Source: DAOUAM01 sp034433305
GTDB lineage: Bacteria; Chloroflexota; Dehalococcoidia; Lucifugimonadales; DAOUAM01
Assembly (NCBI GenBank): GCA_034433305.1
Contig: DAOUAM010000088.1
Location: 1 to 38,599, forward strand
DNA: 38,599 nt
Direction: 5' to 3'
Made by a program: the position numbers and the translations under genes. Of the stretch, positions 23,474 to 31,731 are shown one piece after another. Numbering within the stretch: the first letter of the stretch is position 1; each line of letters starts with the position of its first letter. Under the pieces are notes generated by a model. That model did not search any database. It worked only from the letters and a program-made list of their open reading frames with translations, and had not been told where the DNA came from.

Positions 23474-24787
23474 TTGCGCCTGCGCATCCACTCCCAGGCC
23501 AAGCTCGCCAGGGCAGAGCTGGCAGGCCAGGCCACTCAGGCCCGGCCCGCCAGAGGGCTTTCCGCTCCCTGGTTCCAGCGCATACCTGCCCTGGAGTCGC
23601 TCCAGTACCGGGACTTCCGCTGGCTGTGGCTTGGCTCCTTCGCCTCTTTCATGGCCATGAACATGCAGATGATTACTCGGGGCTGGCTGGTGCTGCGCCT
23701 GGCCAACGACTCACCCCTGGCCCTGTCCCTGGTCATGATGTCCTTCGCGGTGCCCATGACGCTGGTGTCCATCGTCGCCGGTGCCATGGCCGACCGCATA
23801 CCCCGGCGGCTCATGGTAATGCTCAGCCAGAGCGGCAATGCCATCTCGACGCTGCTGCTGGCCGTGCTGGACCTCACGGGCCTGGTGCAGTTCTGGCACC
23901 TGCTGGTGCTGGGGGTTGTCAATGGCTCGCTGAATGCCTTCAACATGCCAAGCCGTCAGGCCATCATCTCCGAGATGGTGCCAGAAAACAAGCTCATGAA
24001 CGCCATATCCCTGAACAACTCGGGCATGAACATGACCAGGATCGTCGGCCCGGCGGTGGCCGGCGTCCTCATCGGGTACATAGAGACGTCCGGCGTCTTC
24101 TTCCTCATCGCGGGCATCTACGCCTTCGCTGTGGTGTCAACGGCCATGATCCGCGCTGGCAACACCCCGGGAAGCCGCTCGCGCAAGAGCATGACAAGCG
24201 ACATCCGGGCTGGGTTTGCCTACGCCGCTGGCAACCCGACGCTGCTGGGACTTATCATCATGGCCTTCATCCCGTCCCTGTTCGGCTTCTCCTACCATGC
24301 GCTGCTGCCAGCCTGGGCACGCGAGGCGCTGGACGTGGAATCGAAAGACCTGGGGGCGCTGATGATGGTCATGGGCATAGGGGCGCTGGCCGGCAGCCTG
24401 ATACTGGCCTCGCTGCGTGGCTCCAGCAGGCGCGGCATGCTCCTCATCGCCTCCTGCGTAGCATGGGGGGCTGGACTGGCCGCCTTCTCCCAGATGACCA
24501 CCTACGCCACGGCCATTCCCCTGCTGCTGCTTACCGGCCTCTTCAGCGCCGTCTTCATGTCCCTGAACATGACGCTGATGCAGGTGTACTCGGCCCCTGA
24601 GATGCGCGGGCGCGTCATGAGCATCGGCATGATGACCTTCGGCGTCATGCCGCTGAGCGCCGTGCCCTTCGGGGCCATAGCGGAGCGCACCGGTACTCCC
24701 GACGCGCTGCTGCTGAGCGGAGTGCTGCTGACGCTGTTCACCATCGCCTTCGCCATCGCCTATCCCAGCTTTCGCAAGATTGACTAG
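23474..24787 (+). CDS. Major facilitator superfamily transporter (MFS_3/enterobactin-exporter-like)
   Basis: A membrane transporter of about 437 residues with 11 or 12 predicted helices. The core begins LQYRDFRWLWLGSFASFMAMNMQM, typical of the MFS_3 drug/siderophore efflux branch, and shows the inter-helix 2/3 motif GAMADRIPRRL and the later EMRGRVMSIG loop. I choose a TTG at 23474 because AAGGGA lies seven bases before it. A longer form from a GTG at 23438 would add 12 basic residues without a ribosome-binding site. The phosphotriesterase-like gene follows after 42 bases, so the two may be co-transcribed. The exported substrate is unknown. Confidence 0.88.
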   Translation: MRLRIHSQAKLARAELAGQATQARPARGLSAPWFQRIPALESLQYRDFRWLWLGSFASFMAMNMQMITRGWLVLRLANDSPLALSLVMMSFAVPMTLVSIVAGAMADRIPRRLMVMLSQSGNAISTLLLAVLDLTGLVQFWHLLVLGVVNGSLNAFNMPSRQAIISEMVPENKLMNAISLNNSGMNMTRIVGPAVAGVLIGYIETSGVFFLIAGIYAFAVVSTAMIRAGNTPGSRSRKSMTSDIRAGFAYAAGNPTLLGLIIMAFIPSLFGFSYHALLPAWAREALDVESKDLGALMMVMGIGALAGSLILASLRGSSRRGMLLIASCVAWGAGLAAFSQMTTYATAIPLLLLTGLFSAVFMSLNMTLMQVYSAPEMRGRVMSIGMMTFGVMPLSAVPFGAIAERTGTPDALLLSGVLLTLFTIAFAIAYPSFRKID

Positions 24788-24829
24788 CAGCCAGCCGCTA
24801 CGGCGCTGGCCCCCGGGAGGAATAGAGCC

Positions 24830-25882
24830 GTGCCCAACAAGGAGCTTTCAGGCAAGGTCCAGACGGTGCTGGGGCCTGTGGAGCCAGCCAGCCTCGGGCC
24901 GGTCAGCACCCACGAACACCTGCTCATTGACTTCACCTGCATGTTCAAACCGCCGGCCGAGGCGTCGGTGAGGCACAGGGCCTACCAGCCCATCACCCTG
25001 GAGAACCTGGGCTGGGTCCGGTATAACTACCTCAGCAGCCTGGACAACCTGCTGCTGGTGGACGAGGAGACAGCCATCTCCGAGGCCCTGCTGTACAGGC
25101 GGGCTGGCGGCGGCGCCATCGTGGACGCCACCACCCTGGGTATAGGCCGCGACCCGCTGGCCCTGGCCCGCATAGCCCGCGCCACCGGCCTGAACATCGT
25201 CATGGGCGCGGGCTACTACGTGGACGCCGTCCACCCTGCGGACATGAAGAGCAGGTCTGAAGGCGACATCGCCAGGCAGATCACCGCCGAGGTCACCAGC
25301 GGCGTGGGCGATACGGGCGTCAAGGCGGGCATCATCGGGGAGATAGGCTGCACCTGGCCGCTGACGGAGAATGAGCGCAAGGTGCTGCGGGCAGCGGCCC
25401 TGGCCCAGCGGGAGACCGGCGCCGCCATACTCATCCACCCGGGGCGCAACGAGAAGGCCCCCCAGGAGATACTGGAGGTGCTGGCCGAGGCCGGCGCGGA
25501 CCTGGGCCGCACCATCATGGGCCACCTGGACAGGACGGTGGCGGACTTCAGGACGCTCCTCAGGATCGCCCAGACCGGCTGCTACCTGGAGTACGACCTG
25601 TTCGGCAACGAGTCCTCCTACTACCCGCTCTCGGACTTCGACATGCTCAGCGACGCCCAGCGCCTTGGCTACATCATGCGCCTCATAGCCGAGGGCTACA
25701 GCCAGAGGATAGTCATCGCCCAGGACATCTGCACCAAGCACCGCCTGGTGAAGTACGGCGGCCACGGCTACGGGCACATCCTGGAGAACATCGTCCCGCG
25801 CATGCGGCGCAAGGGCGTGTCCGATCAGGACATCCAGGCCATCCTGGTGGACAACCCGGCCCGCGTCCTGGCCCTGGCCTGA
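24830..25882 (+). CDS. Phosphotriesterase-family amidohydrolase
   Basis: A 350-residue metal-dependent hydrolase of the phosphotriesterase (PF02126) type. Expected metal ligands are present: His28 and His30 in STHEH, Glu171 in IIGEIG taking the place of the carboxylated Lys of true phosphotriesterase, His203 (LIHPGRN), His232 (MGHLDRT) and Asp299 (IAQDICTK). Glu-bridged members are mostly lactonases or sugar/phosphate-ester hydrolases, so organophosphate activity should not be assumed. It starts with GTG at 24830 after a GGGAGGA site. It follows the MFS gene closely and converges on the VOC gene, from which it is separated by 31 bases holding a small hairpin. Confidence 0.9.
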   Translation: MPNKELSGKVQTVLGPVEPASLGPVSTHEHLLIDFTCMFKPPAEASVRHRAYQPITLENLGWVRYNYLSSLDNLLLVDEETAISEALLYRRAGGGAIVDATTLGIGRDPLALARIARATGLNIVMGAGYYVDAVHPADMKSRSEGDIARQITAEVTSGVGDTGVKAGIIGEIGCTWPLTENERKVLRAAALAQRETGAAILIHPGRNEKAPQEILEVLAEAGADLGRTIMGHLDRTVADFRTLLRIAQTGCYLEYDLFGNESSYYPLSDFDMLSDAQRLGYIMRLIAEGYSQRIVIAQDICTKHRLVKYGGHGYGHILENIVPRMRRKGVSDQDIQAILVDNPARVLALA

Positions 25883-25894
25883 CGCCTGTCGCAC

Positions 25895-25911
25895 CGCCGG
25901 GCACGCCGGCG
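25895..25911. terminator. Short hairpin between convergent genes
   Basis: CGCCGG pairs with CCGGCG around GCACG in the 31-base space between the phosphotriesterase and VOC stops. It is the only structure available to end both transcripts, but it is short and has no T-run. Confidence 0.35.
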
Positions 25912-25913
25912 CG

Positions 25914-26306
25914 CTACACCAGCACGCCGAACCCGGACCTGGTGCAGATCTCGATGCGGTTGCCGTCGGGGTCGTTGAGGAAGAAGCAGCGCTGGCCATC
26001 CTTGCGCGTGCTGATGGGCGTGGTCTCGACCCCCTTGGCGTGGATGGCCTTCTGGGCTGCCTCGATGTCATCCACCTCGAAGGCGCCGTGATGAGAGGGC
26101 CTGGATGGGGCCTCGGGGTGCTCGATGAGATGCACCATGGTGCCGCTGGGGAGCTGTAGCCAGATGATGTGCGGGGCGTCCACCTGGCTGGGTATCTGCT
26201 TGACCCCCAGGACGTCCTCCCAGAACCGCAGGGCACGCTCCTTGTCCTTGACCGCATAGGTCAGGTGGTTGACCGCCTTCAAACGTATCGCGCTGTTGTC
26301 CGACAT
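25914..26306 (-). CDS. VOC-fold (glyoxalase/bleomycin-resistance) protein
   Basis: A 130-residue single-unit vicinal-oxygen-chelate protein, with two beta-alpha-beta-beta-beta modules. Likely metal ligands are His14 (AVNHLTYAV), His73 in SHHGAFEVDD or His59, and Glu119 (GNRIEIC). Such proteins act as dimers in lactoylglutathione-lyase, dioxygenase, epimerase or resistance roles; none can be singled out. The start at 26306 has AGGAGAGG upstream, with an extended -10 box about 50 bases upstream. It is divergent from the RidA gene and convergent with the phosphotriesterase-like gene. Confidence 0.87.
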   Translation of the reverse strand: MSDNSAIRLKAVNHLTYAVKDKERALRFWEDVLGVKQIPSQVDAPHIIWLQLPSGTMVHLIEHPEAPSRPSHHGAFEVDDIEAAQKAIHAKGVETTPISTRKDGQRCFFLNDPDGNRIEICTRSGFGVLV

Positions 26307-26356
26307 CTGTTCCTCTCCTTGGGGCTACTGCGCCTTGATGTGGGTTGACAGGGGAA

Positions 26357-26365
26357 ATCATACCA
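26357..26365 (-). promoter_or_regulatory. Extended -10 promoter of the VOC gene
   Basis: Minus strand TGGTATGAT: TGN followed by TATGAT (5 of 6), 50 bases before the ATG at 26306. No recognisable -35. Confidence 0.5.
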
Positions 26366-26507
26366 GGAATGAAGGGGGGCGTGCACAGACCCCGCCCGAT
26401 GGTCTAGAATGCTTGCTGCCCTCATACGCTGCTCGCCATAGGCCCCTGCCTGCCATGAGAGGCATCGGGGCCAGGGGCGCGGCGCAACCATACGCTGGAG
26501 GTATGCC

Positions 26508-26975
26508 ATGCCTGCTGTGGAAGCCAAGCTCAAGGAACTGGGGCTAGCACTGCCCAGGACTCCGTCGCCGGTAGCCAACTACGTTCCGGCCGTAAGGACC
26601 GGCAACCTGCTGTTCCTTTCGGGCGTAGGGCCGGCCGCCAGGCCCGATGGCACAGCGCCCAGGGGCAAGGTGGGCAAGGACCTGACCCTGGAGCAGGGCT
26701 ACGAGGCCGCCAGGCTGACGGGCCTCAACCTGCTGGCCCGGCTCAAGGGCGAGCTGGGCGACCTGGACAGGGTCAAGCGGGTGGTCAAGCTCCTGGTCAT
26801 GGTGAACGCCACGCCGGACTTCAACCAGCACCCGGCGGTGGCCAACGGCTGCTCGGACCTTATGGTGGCGGTCTTCGGCGACAAGGGCCGGCACGCGCGC
26901 TCGGCGGTGGGCATGGGCAGCCTGCCCAACGACATCCCCGTGGAGATCGAGCTGGTGGCTGAGGTGGCCGGCTAG
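26508..26975 (+). CDS. RidA/YjgF-family protein
   Basis: A 155-residue member of the RidA superfamily, in the branch with an extended N-terminus (KLKELGLALPRTPSPVANYVPAVRTGNLLFLSG). RidA proteins hydrolyse reactive enamine/imine intermediates to keto acids and ammonia. The C-terminal part DIPVEIELVAEV is the usual end. The canonical imine-binding Arg of RidA (in an ARSAVGV-like motif) appears as HARSAVGMGSLP, so deaminase activity is plausible. The start at 26508 has GGAGG upstream. Its stop and that of the convergent flavin oxidase share the four bases CTAG at 26972-26975. The oxidase would make an imine, a substrate for this protein. Confidence 0.9.
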   Translation: MPAVEAKLKELGLALPRTPSPVANYVPAVRTGNLLFLSGVGPAARPDGTAPRGKVGKDLTLEQGYEAARLTGLNLLARLKGELGDLDRVKRVVKLLVMVNATPDFNQHPAVANGCSDLMVAVFGDKGRHARSAVGMGSLPNDIPVEIELVAEVAG

Positions 26976-28138
26976 GCCAGCACCGCCATGCTGTACCGGG
27001 ACTGGAGCAGCCTGCCCGTCTGGAAGCGCTCCAGTCCCAGCATGGAGATGTCTATGGTCGTGGCCCTGCCCTGGGTGACCAGCTCGGCCATGACGACGCC
27101 CACCATGGGGGACAGCTTGAAGCCGTGGCCGCTGAAGCCGGCGGCGCAGTACAGGCCCTCGATGCCTCCCACCTGGCCCAGGACAGGGTGCCAGTCCGGC
27201 GTGATATCGAAGAGGCCAGACCAGCCGCCCCGGAACAGCGCCTGGGACATGCCGGGCATGCGCGCGGCCAGCCGGGCAAAGGTGGACTCCACCACCGGCA
27301 TGTCCAGGCCCTGGTTGTACTCGTCCGGGCCGACGCGCTCCTCCTCGCCGACGCCGACCAGCGTCAGGCCGCCTATGTCTGGCCGCGCCGACAGGCCATT
27401 GACCACGTCGCCGATGATGGGGTGGTCTGGCACTATGTCCTGGGGCCGGCGCAGCACCACCACCTGGTGGCGCACCGTCTCCAGGGGCAGGTCTATGCCC
27501 AGCTTGCCCAGCAGGTGCCGCGACCACGGCCCGGCGGCCACCACGGCTACCGGCGTCTCAATGCGCTCGCCGGCGGCGACCACCGCCCTGACCCTGCCGC
27601 CGGAGACCTCGATCTCGCTGACAGCCAAGCCTGTGCGGACCTGGGCGCCCAGCTCCCGCGCCCGCCGGGCGAAGCCCGTGGTCACCAGGTAGGGGTCGGC
27701 GTAGCCAGACTCAGGCTCGTAGGCGAAGGCCTCGTTCTCGCCGGGGGACAGCATGGGAGCAATCTCTCTGACGTCCTCAGGCGAGACGACGCTGGTCTTC
27801 ACGCCCACGCGCCGCTGCATGGCGACGTTCTGCTCCAGGGCGCGCCTGTCGCTGTGGCTCACGATGAGGAAGTAGCCGGTCCTGGTGTAGCCCGAAGGCC
27901 CGCCCGTTAGCTCCTGGAAGTCCCTGAAGACCTTGAGGCTCTCCCACGCCATGCGGGTGGTAACCTCGTTGGAGTAGTGCATGCGCAGGATGGCCTGGGA
28001 CCGGCTGGTGAAGCCTGAGGCCAGGACGTTCCGCTCCAGCAGAATAGCCCTGGTCACGCCTCGCACCGCCAGGCTGTAGAGGGTGCTGCACCCCATTACC
28101 CCACCGCCGATGATGACTACGTCCGCCGTGGTTGCCAT
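26972..28138 (-). CDS. FAD-dependent amino-acid/amine oxidase (DAO, sarcosine-oxidase-like)
   Basis: A 388-residue flavoprotein of the DAO family. The FAD-binding GGGVMG motif follows the first strand (DVVIIGGGVMGCS), the second FAD contact is near LLERN, and the C-terminal FAD loop reads GLYCAAGFSGHGFKLSP, typical of sarcosine oxidase beta and related D-amino-acid or glycine oxidases. It would oxidise an amine or D-amino acid to an imine. Its ATG is one base after the stop of the N-acyl-D-amino-acid deacylase gene, so the two are coupled and the deacylase product is the likely substrate source. It shares its stop bases with RidA on the other strand. Confidence 0.92.
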   Translation of the reverse strand: MATTADVVIIGGGVMGCSTLYSLAVRGVTRAILLERNVLASGFTSRSQAILRMHYSNEVTTRMAWESLKVFRDFQELTGGPSGYTRTGYFLIVSHSDRRALEQNVAMQRRVGVKTSVVSPEDVREIAPMLSPGENEAFAYEPESGYADPYLVTTGFARRARELGAQVRTGLAVSEIEVSGGRVRAVVAAGERIETPVAVVAAGPWSRHLLGKLGIDLPLETVRHQVVVLRRPQDIVPDHPIIGDVVNGLSARPDIGGLTLVGVGEEERVGPDEYNQGLDMPVVESTFARLAARMPGMSQALFRGGWSGLFDITPDWHPVLGQVGGIEGLYCAAGFSGHGFKLSPMVGVVMAELVTQGRATTIDISMLGLERFQTGRLLQSRYSMAVLA

Positions 28139-28139
28139 G

Positions 28140-29732
28140 TCAGTCTCCCAAGTCCCTCAGTACCTTGCCGGGAGTCTTGCCTGTGAACTGGCCGCCGTCT
28201 ATCACCAGCACGCCGTTGACGGCCACGTAGGGAATGCCCACGGGATAGCTGTGCGGTTGCTCGAAGGTGGCTGTGTCCGCCACCATGGCAGGGTCAAAGG
28301 CGACCAGGTCGGCGACAAATCCAGGCGCGATGCGGCCACGCCGGGCCAGGCCCAACCGGCTGGCCGGAAGCAGCGTCATCTTGCGTATGGCTTCCGCCAG
28401 GGGCACCAGGTTGCGCTCCCGCACGAAGCGGGCCAGGAAGCGGGGATTGGTGCCGTAGCTGCGCGGGTGCGGCCTGCCTGCCGACAGCACACCCTCCCGT
28501 GACAGGGACGAGCCATCGGAGCCTACCGAGATGAGAGGGTGCTGGGCGATAAGCTCCATGTCCGACTCGTGGATGGCATGGACGATTACCTGGCCGTCGC
28601 CTCGCTCGTACAGGCGCAGCACCGCTTCCGCCGCCTCGCACTCCAGCTCCCCGGCGACCTGGGCCATGTTCATGCCCTCGAAGCGTGGCTCAGGCACGTA
28701 CCTGGCCATCACCACCACCTCCGGCGTGCCGTACTCCTCGTACATTTTATTGATGCCGTCCAGCAGGCGTCCACGCGCCCTGGCGTCGGCCATGAGCCGG
28801 AGCGTGGCATCGCGGCCTCCTTCCAGCGCCCAGCGCGGGAACAGCGCGCCTGTGAGGCTGGTGCTGCTGGCGGTATAGGGGTACTGGTCGCCAGCGACGT
28901 CTATCCCCTCCTGCCTGGCCCGGTCCAGCAGGTCCAGCACATCGCCGGCGCGGCCCCAGACGGCCGGCCCCTTGCACTTGACGTGGGACACCTCCACCCG
29001 TATGCCAGTCCTGCGGCCCACCTCAATGGCCTCGTTGAGCGCCACAAAGAGGCCGATGTTCTGGGTGCCCTCGTCGCGGATGTGGCTGGAGTAGAGCTTG
29101 CCGCGCTGGGCTGCCACGGAAGCCAGCGCGATAACCTCTTCCAGCCGGGCGTAGTTCCCGGGGGCGTAGAACAGGCCCGTGGAGAAGCCCATAGCCCCGG
29201 CGTCCAGGCTCTCGGCCACCAGCGCCTTCATGCGCTCCAGCTCCTCTGGCGTGGGCGCCCGCGCCGCCATGCCCAGAACGCACGCCCGCACTGTGCCATG
29301 GCCCACCTGCACAGCCAGGTTCACCGTGGAGCCAGCGCGCTCCACGGCATCCAGGTAGCCGCCGAAGTCGGTCCAGGTCACATCCAGCGGCCTGGTGTAC
29401 TGGGCGGCCCTGGCCCTGAGCATCTCCTCGGCGGCGCCCAGGAGAGGCGCGCAGAAGCTGGAGCCACAGTTGCCCGCCAGCTCCAGGGTCACGCCCTGCC
29501 TCACCTTGCTCTGCGCCGTGGGGTCCAGCAGGAAGGACATATCACTGTGGGTGTGCAGGTCAATGAAGCCTGGCGACACGGCCAGCCCGCTGGCGTCCAC
29601 CGTCCGTGCGGCTTCGCCCTCCAGCCTGCCGACCGCCACGGTCTCGCCGCCGCTGACGCCTATGTCGGCCCTGTAAGGCGGGCTGCCTGTGCCATCGAAC
29701 ACCAGGCCACCCCTTATAAGCAAGTCGTACAT
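28140..29732 (-). CDS. N-acyl-D-amino-acid deacylase (D-aminoacylase type amidohydrolase)
   Basis: A 530-residue amidohydrolase that removes the acyl group from N-acyl-D-amino acids. Signs are the opening MYDLLIRGGLVFDGTG, the metal motif HTHSD (60-64), a conserved Cys in AGNCG (near 89), downstream ligand regions YSSHIRDE and EVSHVKCK, and the VGSDGSS Asp. The C-terminal small beta domain (VADLVAFDPAMVAD...VNGVLVIDGGQFTGKTPGKVL) is characteristic. The ATG at 29732 has GGAGG upstream and an extended -10 about 40 bases further. The oxidase gene follows after a single base. Together they suggest use of acylated D-amino acids, for instance from cell-wall or lipopeptide turnover. Confidence 0.92.
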   Translation of the reverse strand: MYDLLIRGGLVFDGTGSPPYRADIGVSGGETVAVGRLEGEAARTVDASGLAVSPGFIDLHTHSDMSFLLDPTAQSKVRQGVTLELAGNCGSSFCAPLLGAAEEMLRARAAQYTRPLDVTWTDFGGYLDAVERAGSTVNLAVQVGHGTVRACVLGMAARAPTPEELERMKALVAESLDAGAMGFSTGLFYAPGNYARLEEVIALASVAAQRGKLYSSHIRDEGTQNIGLFVALNEAIEVGRRTGIRVEVSHVKCKGPAVWGRAGDVLDLLDRARQEGIDVAGDQYPYTASSTSLTGALFPRWALEGGRDATLRLMADARARGRLLDGINKMYEEYGTPEVVVMARYVPEPRFEGMNMAQVAGELECEAAEAVLRLYERGDGQVIVHAIHESDMELIAQHPLISVGSDGSSLSREGVLSAGRPHPRSYGTNPRFLARFVRERNLVPLAEAIRKMTLLPASRLGLARRGRIAPGFVADLVAFDPAMVADTATFEQPHSYPVGIPYVAVNGVLVIDGGQFTGKTPGKVLRDLGD

Positions 29733-29771
29733 CGCTGGGCCTCCGTCTTCACAGTATGTGACGCGGCCCTG

Positions 29772-29780
29772 AGTTTACCA
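29772..29780 (-). promoter_or_regulatory. Possible extended -10 of the deacylase-oxidase operon
   Basis: Minus strand TGGTAAACT: TGN and a 4-of-6 hexamer, 40 bases before the start. Weak alone; its form matches the other extended -10 sites. Confidence 0.35.
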
Positions 29781-29847
29781 TCTGCATCGGGCTTTGTGTA
29801 CCGGCGGCGGGGGCGCGACGGTGGCCCGACTCATATTACCTACCCTC

Positions 29848-29918
29848 TCTGGCCTCAACGGGCCAGACCCGGGAATACTACTTATGGACGCATCTAGAGA
29901 TACATATTGATGATGTAT
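29848..29918. repeat. Two small inverted repeats upstream of hsp20
   Basis: TCTGGCC/GGCCAGA (29848-29854 with 29861-29867, 6-base loop) is followed by ATACAT/ATGTAT (29900-29905 with 29913-29918, 7-base spacer). The second sits in an AT-rich patch 97 bases before the hsp20 start and could be an operator. Neither matches CIRCE. Confidence 0.35.
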
Positions 29919-30014
29919 GCCCGGTGGCAGGCCACACATAATGGTGGCGTGGCAGAATGCCCACCGCGTCACAGTACCATAAGGGGCGCAGGTGAGGAGG
30001 GACCGGAGGGACAT

Positions 30015-30461
30015 ATGGTACTACAGCGCTGGGAACCTACAAGAGAAATCCGCCGAATGCAGGAGATGATGGACCGCCTCTGGAGGAGCATGGGCTGGCC
30101 TGATGGCGGCGAAGTCCCCGAAAGCTGGGTTATCCCCATGGATGTCATAGAAGAGCCAGACAAAATCGTGGTCAATGCCACCATGCCTGGCGTGAAGCCG
30201 GAGGACATCCAGGTCACCATCGAGGACAGCACGCTGACCGTCAAGGGACAGACCAGGATGGAGCGCGAGCAGCGGGAGGAGAACTACCTCATGCGGGAGC
30301 GCAGGACTGGCAACTTCTATCGCTCCCTGCGGCTGCCTGAGTCCGTGGACACGGAGAGGGCCGACACACGCTACGAGCACGGCGTCCTCACAATTAGCTT
30401 CCCGAAGGTAGAGTCCAAGCGGGCCAGGCGGCTGGAAATCAAAGCACCCACTGGCGCGTGA
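30015..30461 (+). CDS. Hsp20/alpha-crystallin small heat-shock protein
   Basis: A 148-residue small chaperone that holds unfolding proteins in an ATP-independent way. It has a short N-terminal arm with basic and Met/Trp-rich residues (RRMQEMMDRLWRSMGW), an alpha-crystallin domain at about 38-140 (VIPMDVIEEPDKIVV; the MPGVKPEDI and LPESVD motifs), and the GVLTISFPK closing motif. The C-terminal I-x-I anchor is reduced to LEIKAP. The start at 30015 has GGAGGG upstream; earlier in-frame starts lack one. A strong hairpin follows the gene. It sits at the edge of a redox/stress neighbourhood. Confidence 0.92.
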   Translation: MVLQRWEPTREIRRMQEMMDRLWRSMGWPDGGEVPESWVIPMDVIEEPDKIVVNATMPGVKPEDIQVTIEDSTLTVKGQTRMEREQREENYLMRERRTGNFYRSLRLPESVDTERADTRYEHGVLTISFPKVESKRARRLEIKAPTGA

Positions 30462-30525
30462 GCCTGTGGCGCAGCTGGGCGCCGGCCGTCCCTGGCCAGC
30501 GCCACGTGAGCTAGCACAAATGTAA

Positions 30526-30557
30526 GGCCAGGGGACCCGTTCCAGAGTCCCCTGGCC
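30526..30557. terminator. Hairpin with perfect 11-bp stem after hsp20
   Basis: GGCCAGGGGAC pairs with GTCCCCTGGCC around a 10-base loop, 65 bases after the stop at 30461. No T-run. Confidence 0.6.
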
Positions 30558-30590
30558 TCCAGCAGCACCGTTACTTCAAGGGAGTCGGTG

Positions 30591-30899
30591 ATGGAAAGAG
30601 AACTCTTCCTTGGCGCCGAGCCAAGGGTCTTTGTGACAAGCCCGGACGGCCCAGAAGAAGGGCGCGTCTTCGTATGGTCCAAGGGGCGCTGGTACGAGCG
30701 AGAGGAAGGCGACTGGGGCGCGGTAGAATTTGCCCATGTCGCCGACTCGGAGGCAGAACTCCGACACTGGGTGTTCCAGCAGGAAAAGGCGGAGCTTACC
30801 GAGTTGGACGACGACTTCGCTTACATGGTGCGAGAGGAGTTCATGGACCAGACCCCTCTCTATCCCGAGGCACCGGAGATGTCAGAGCAAAGGGCGTGA
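30591..30899 (+). CDS. Small acidic protein of unknown function
   Basis: A 102-residue ORF with AAGGGAG a few bases before the ATG at 30591 (a GTG three bases earlier is possible). The product is soluble and acidic, rich in Glu and aromatic residues (GRVFVWSKGRWYEREEGDW; FAHVADSEAELRHWVF). I recognise no family. It is flanked by two strong hairpins, so it may be a separate transcription unit between hsp20 and the convergent CBS gene. The codon pattern looks coding. Confidence 0.65.
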   Translation: MERELFLGAEPRVFVTSPDGPEEGRVFVWSKGRWYEREEGDWGAVEFAHVADSEAELRHWVFQQEKAELTELDDDFAYMVREEFMDQTPLYPEAPEMSEQRA

Positions 30900-30930
30900 C
30901 GGGAGGCCCCAGAGGGCGTTCCACAACAGC

Positions 30931-30985
30931 CTGACCGGTAGCCCCGCTCAGGGCTAGAAAGTCTCGCCCTGAGCGGGGCTGTCAG
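30931..30985. terminator. Hairpin with perfect 15-bp stem
   Basis: AGCCCCGCTCAGGGC (30940-30954) pairs exactly with 30966-30980 around an 11-base loop, and CTGAC/GTCAG add five outer pairs beyond a four-base bulge. It lies 31 bases after the small acidic gene and is the strongest hairpin in the window. No T-run on either strand. Confidence 0.65.
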
Positions 30986-31119
30986 ACAGGCCCAGAGCTA
31001 CCATGCCGGGTTAACGGGTACGCGACGTCGCCGGGGGCGCAGCACTCCCCAGCCGCCAGCACCTCAAGCGGTCAGAGGCCAGGCCGCCTTGTCCAATTCC
31101 GCACGCTCCTGAGGGCCAG

Positions 31120-31539
31120 CTACCGGTTAGGAGGCGCCACGCTGATCCCACCCAGAGTGGATGTAGGGTCAACGGCAGCGGCCCAGTCACCCAGGGACAG
31201 GATGCCCACCAGCCTGCCAGCGTGCAACACCGGCAGTCGCCGGACGGCCTTGCGACGCATCACCTCCAGGGCATCCGTCAGGGTGTCATCCGGGGACATC
31301 ACGGCCGGCGTGTGGCTGGAGATCTCGCCTGCCCTGGTGGAGTTGGTGTCCATGCCCTCAGCGATGGCGCGGACAACTATATCCCGGTCGGTCAGGATGC
31401 CGTAAATCTGGTCCCCGTTCATGACGACAACGGCGCCGATGTCGGCGTCACGCATGGCGCAGGCGGCATCAAGCACCGAGTCCCTGGCCTGCACGGTCAC
31501 GACGCTTGTGGTCATTATGTCACCGACTCTCTCGGCCAT
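31120..31539 (-). CDS. CBS-domain-pair protein
   Basis: A 139-residue protein consisting only of two CBS domains: about 5-62 (IMTTSVVTVQARDSVLDAA...GILTDRDIVVRA) and 70-128 (HTPAVMSPDDTLTDALEVM...GILSLGDWA). CBS pairs bind adenosine nucleotides and sense energy or redox state. The start at 31539 has GGAGGGG upstream; the frame is open further but without a ribosome-binding site. A TATACT hexamer at 31608-31613 on the minus strand may be its -10. It stands alone, downstream of the flavoprotein gene. Similar small CBS proteins accompany hypoxia/stress gene sets in actinobacteria and Chloroflexota. Confidence 0.88.
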   Translation of the reverse strand: MAERVGDIMTTSVVTVQARDSVLDAACAMRDADIGAVVVMNGDQIYGILTDRDIVVRAIAEGMDTNSTRAGEISSHTPAVMSPDDTLTDALEVMRRKAVRRLPVLHAGRLVGILSLGDWAAAVDPTSTLGGISVAPPNR

Positions 31540-31731
31540 CCTTCCCCTCCTCTCCTTTGGGACTCGAAATCCTCTGTGGGCCTGGCCCGCCACGGCCTTC
31601 ATTCGCAGTATAGGCCAGTGTCGTGGCGAGGGCAGCACCCGATGAGACGAGGCCAAGCTGTCGCAGCCAGCATTTCCTCCTAGGCCTTTAGTGTGCCATT
31701 GGCCTCGGCGGGCGCATGGACCTCTGGCCCG

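Noticed and set aside
24830..25882. Annotation as an organophosphate-degrading phosphotriesterase
   Set aside because: The bridging Lys is replaced by Glu171, as in lactonase-like and other family members, so only the family name is justified.
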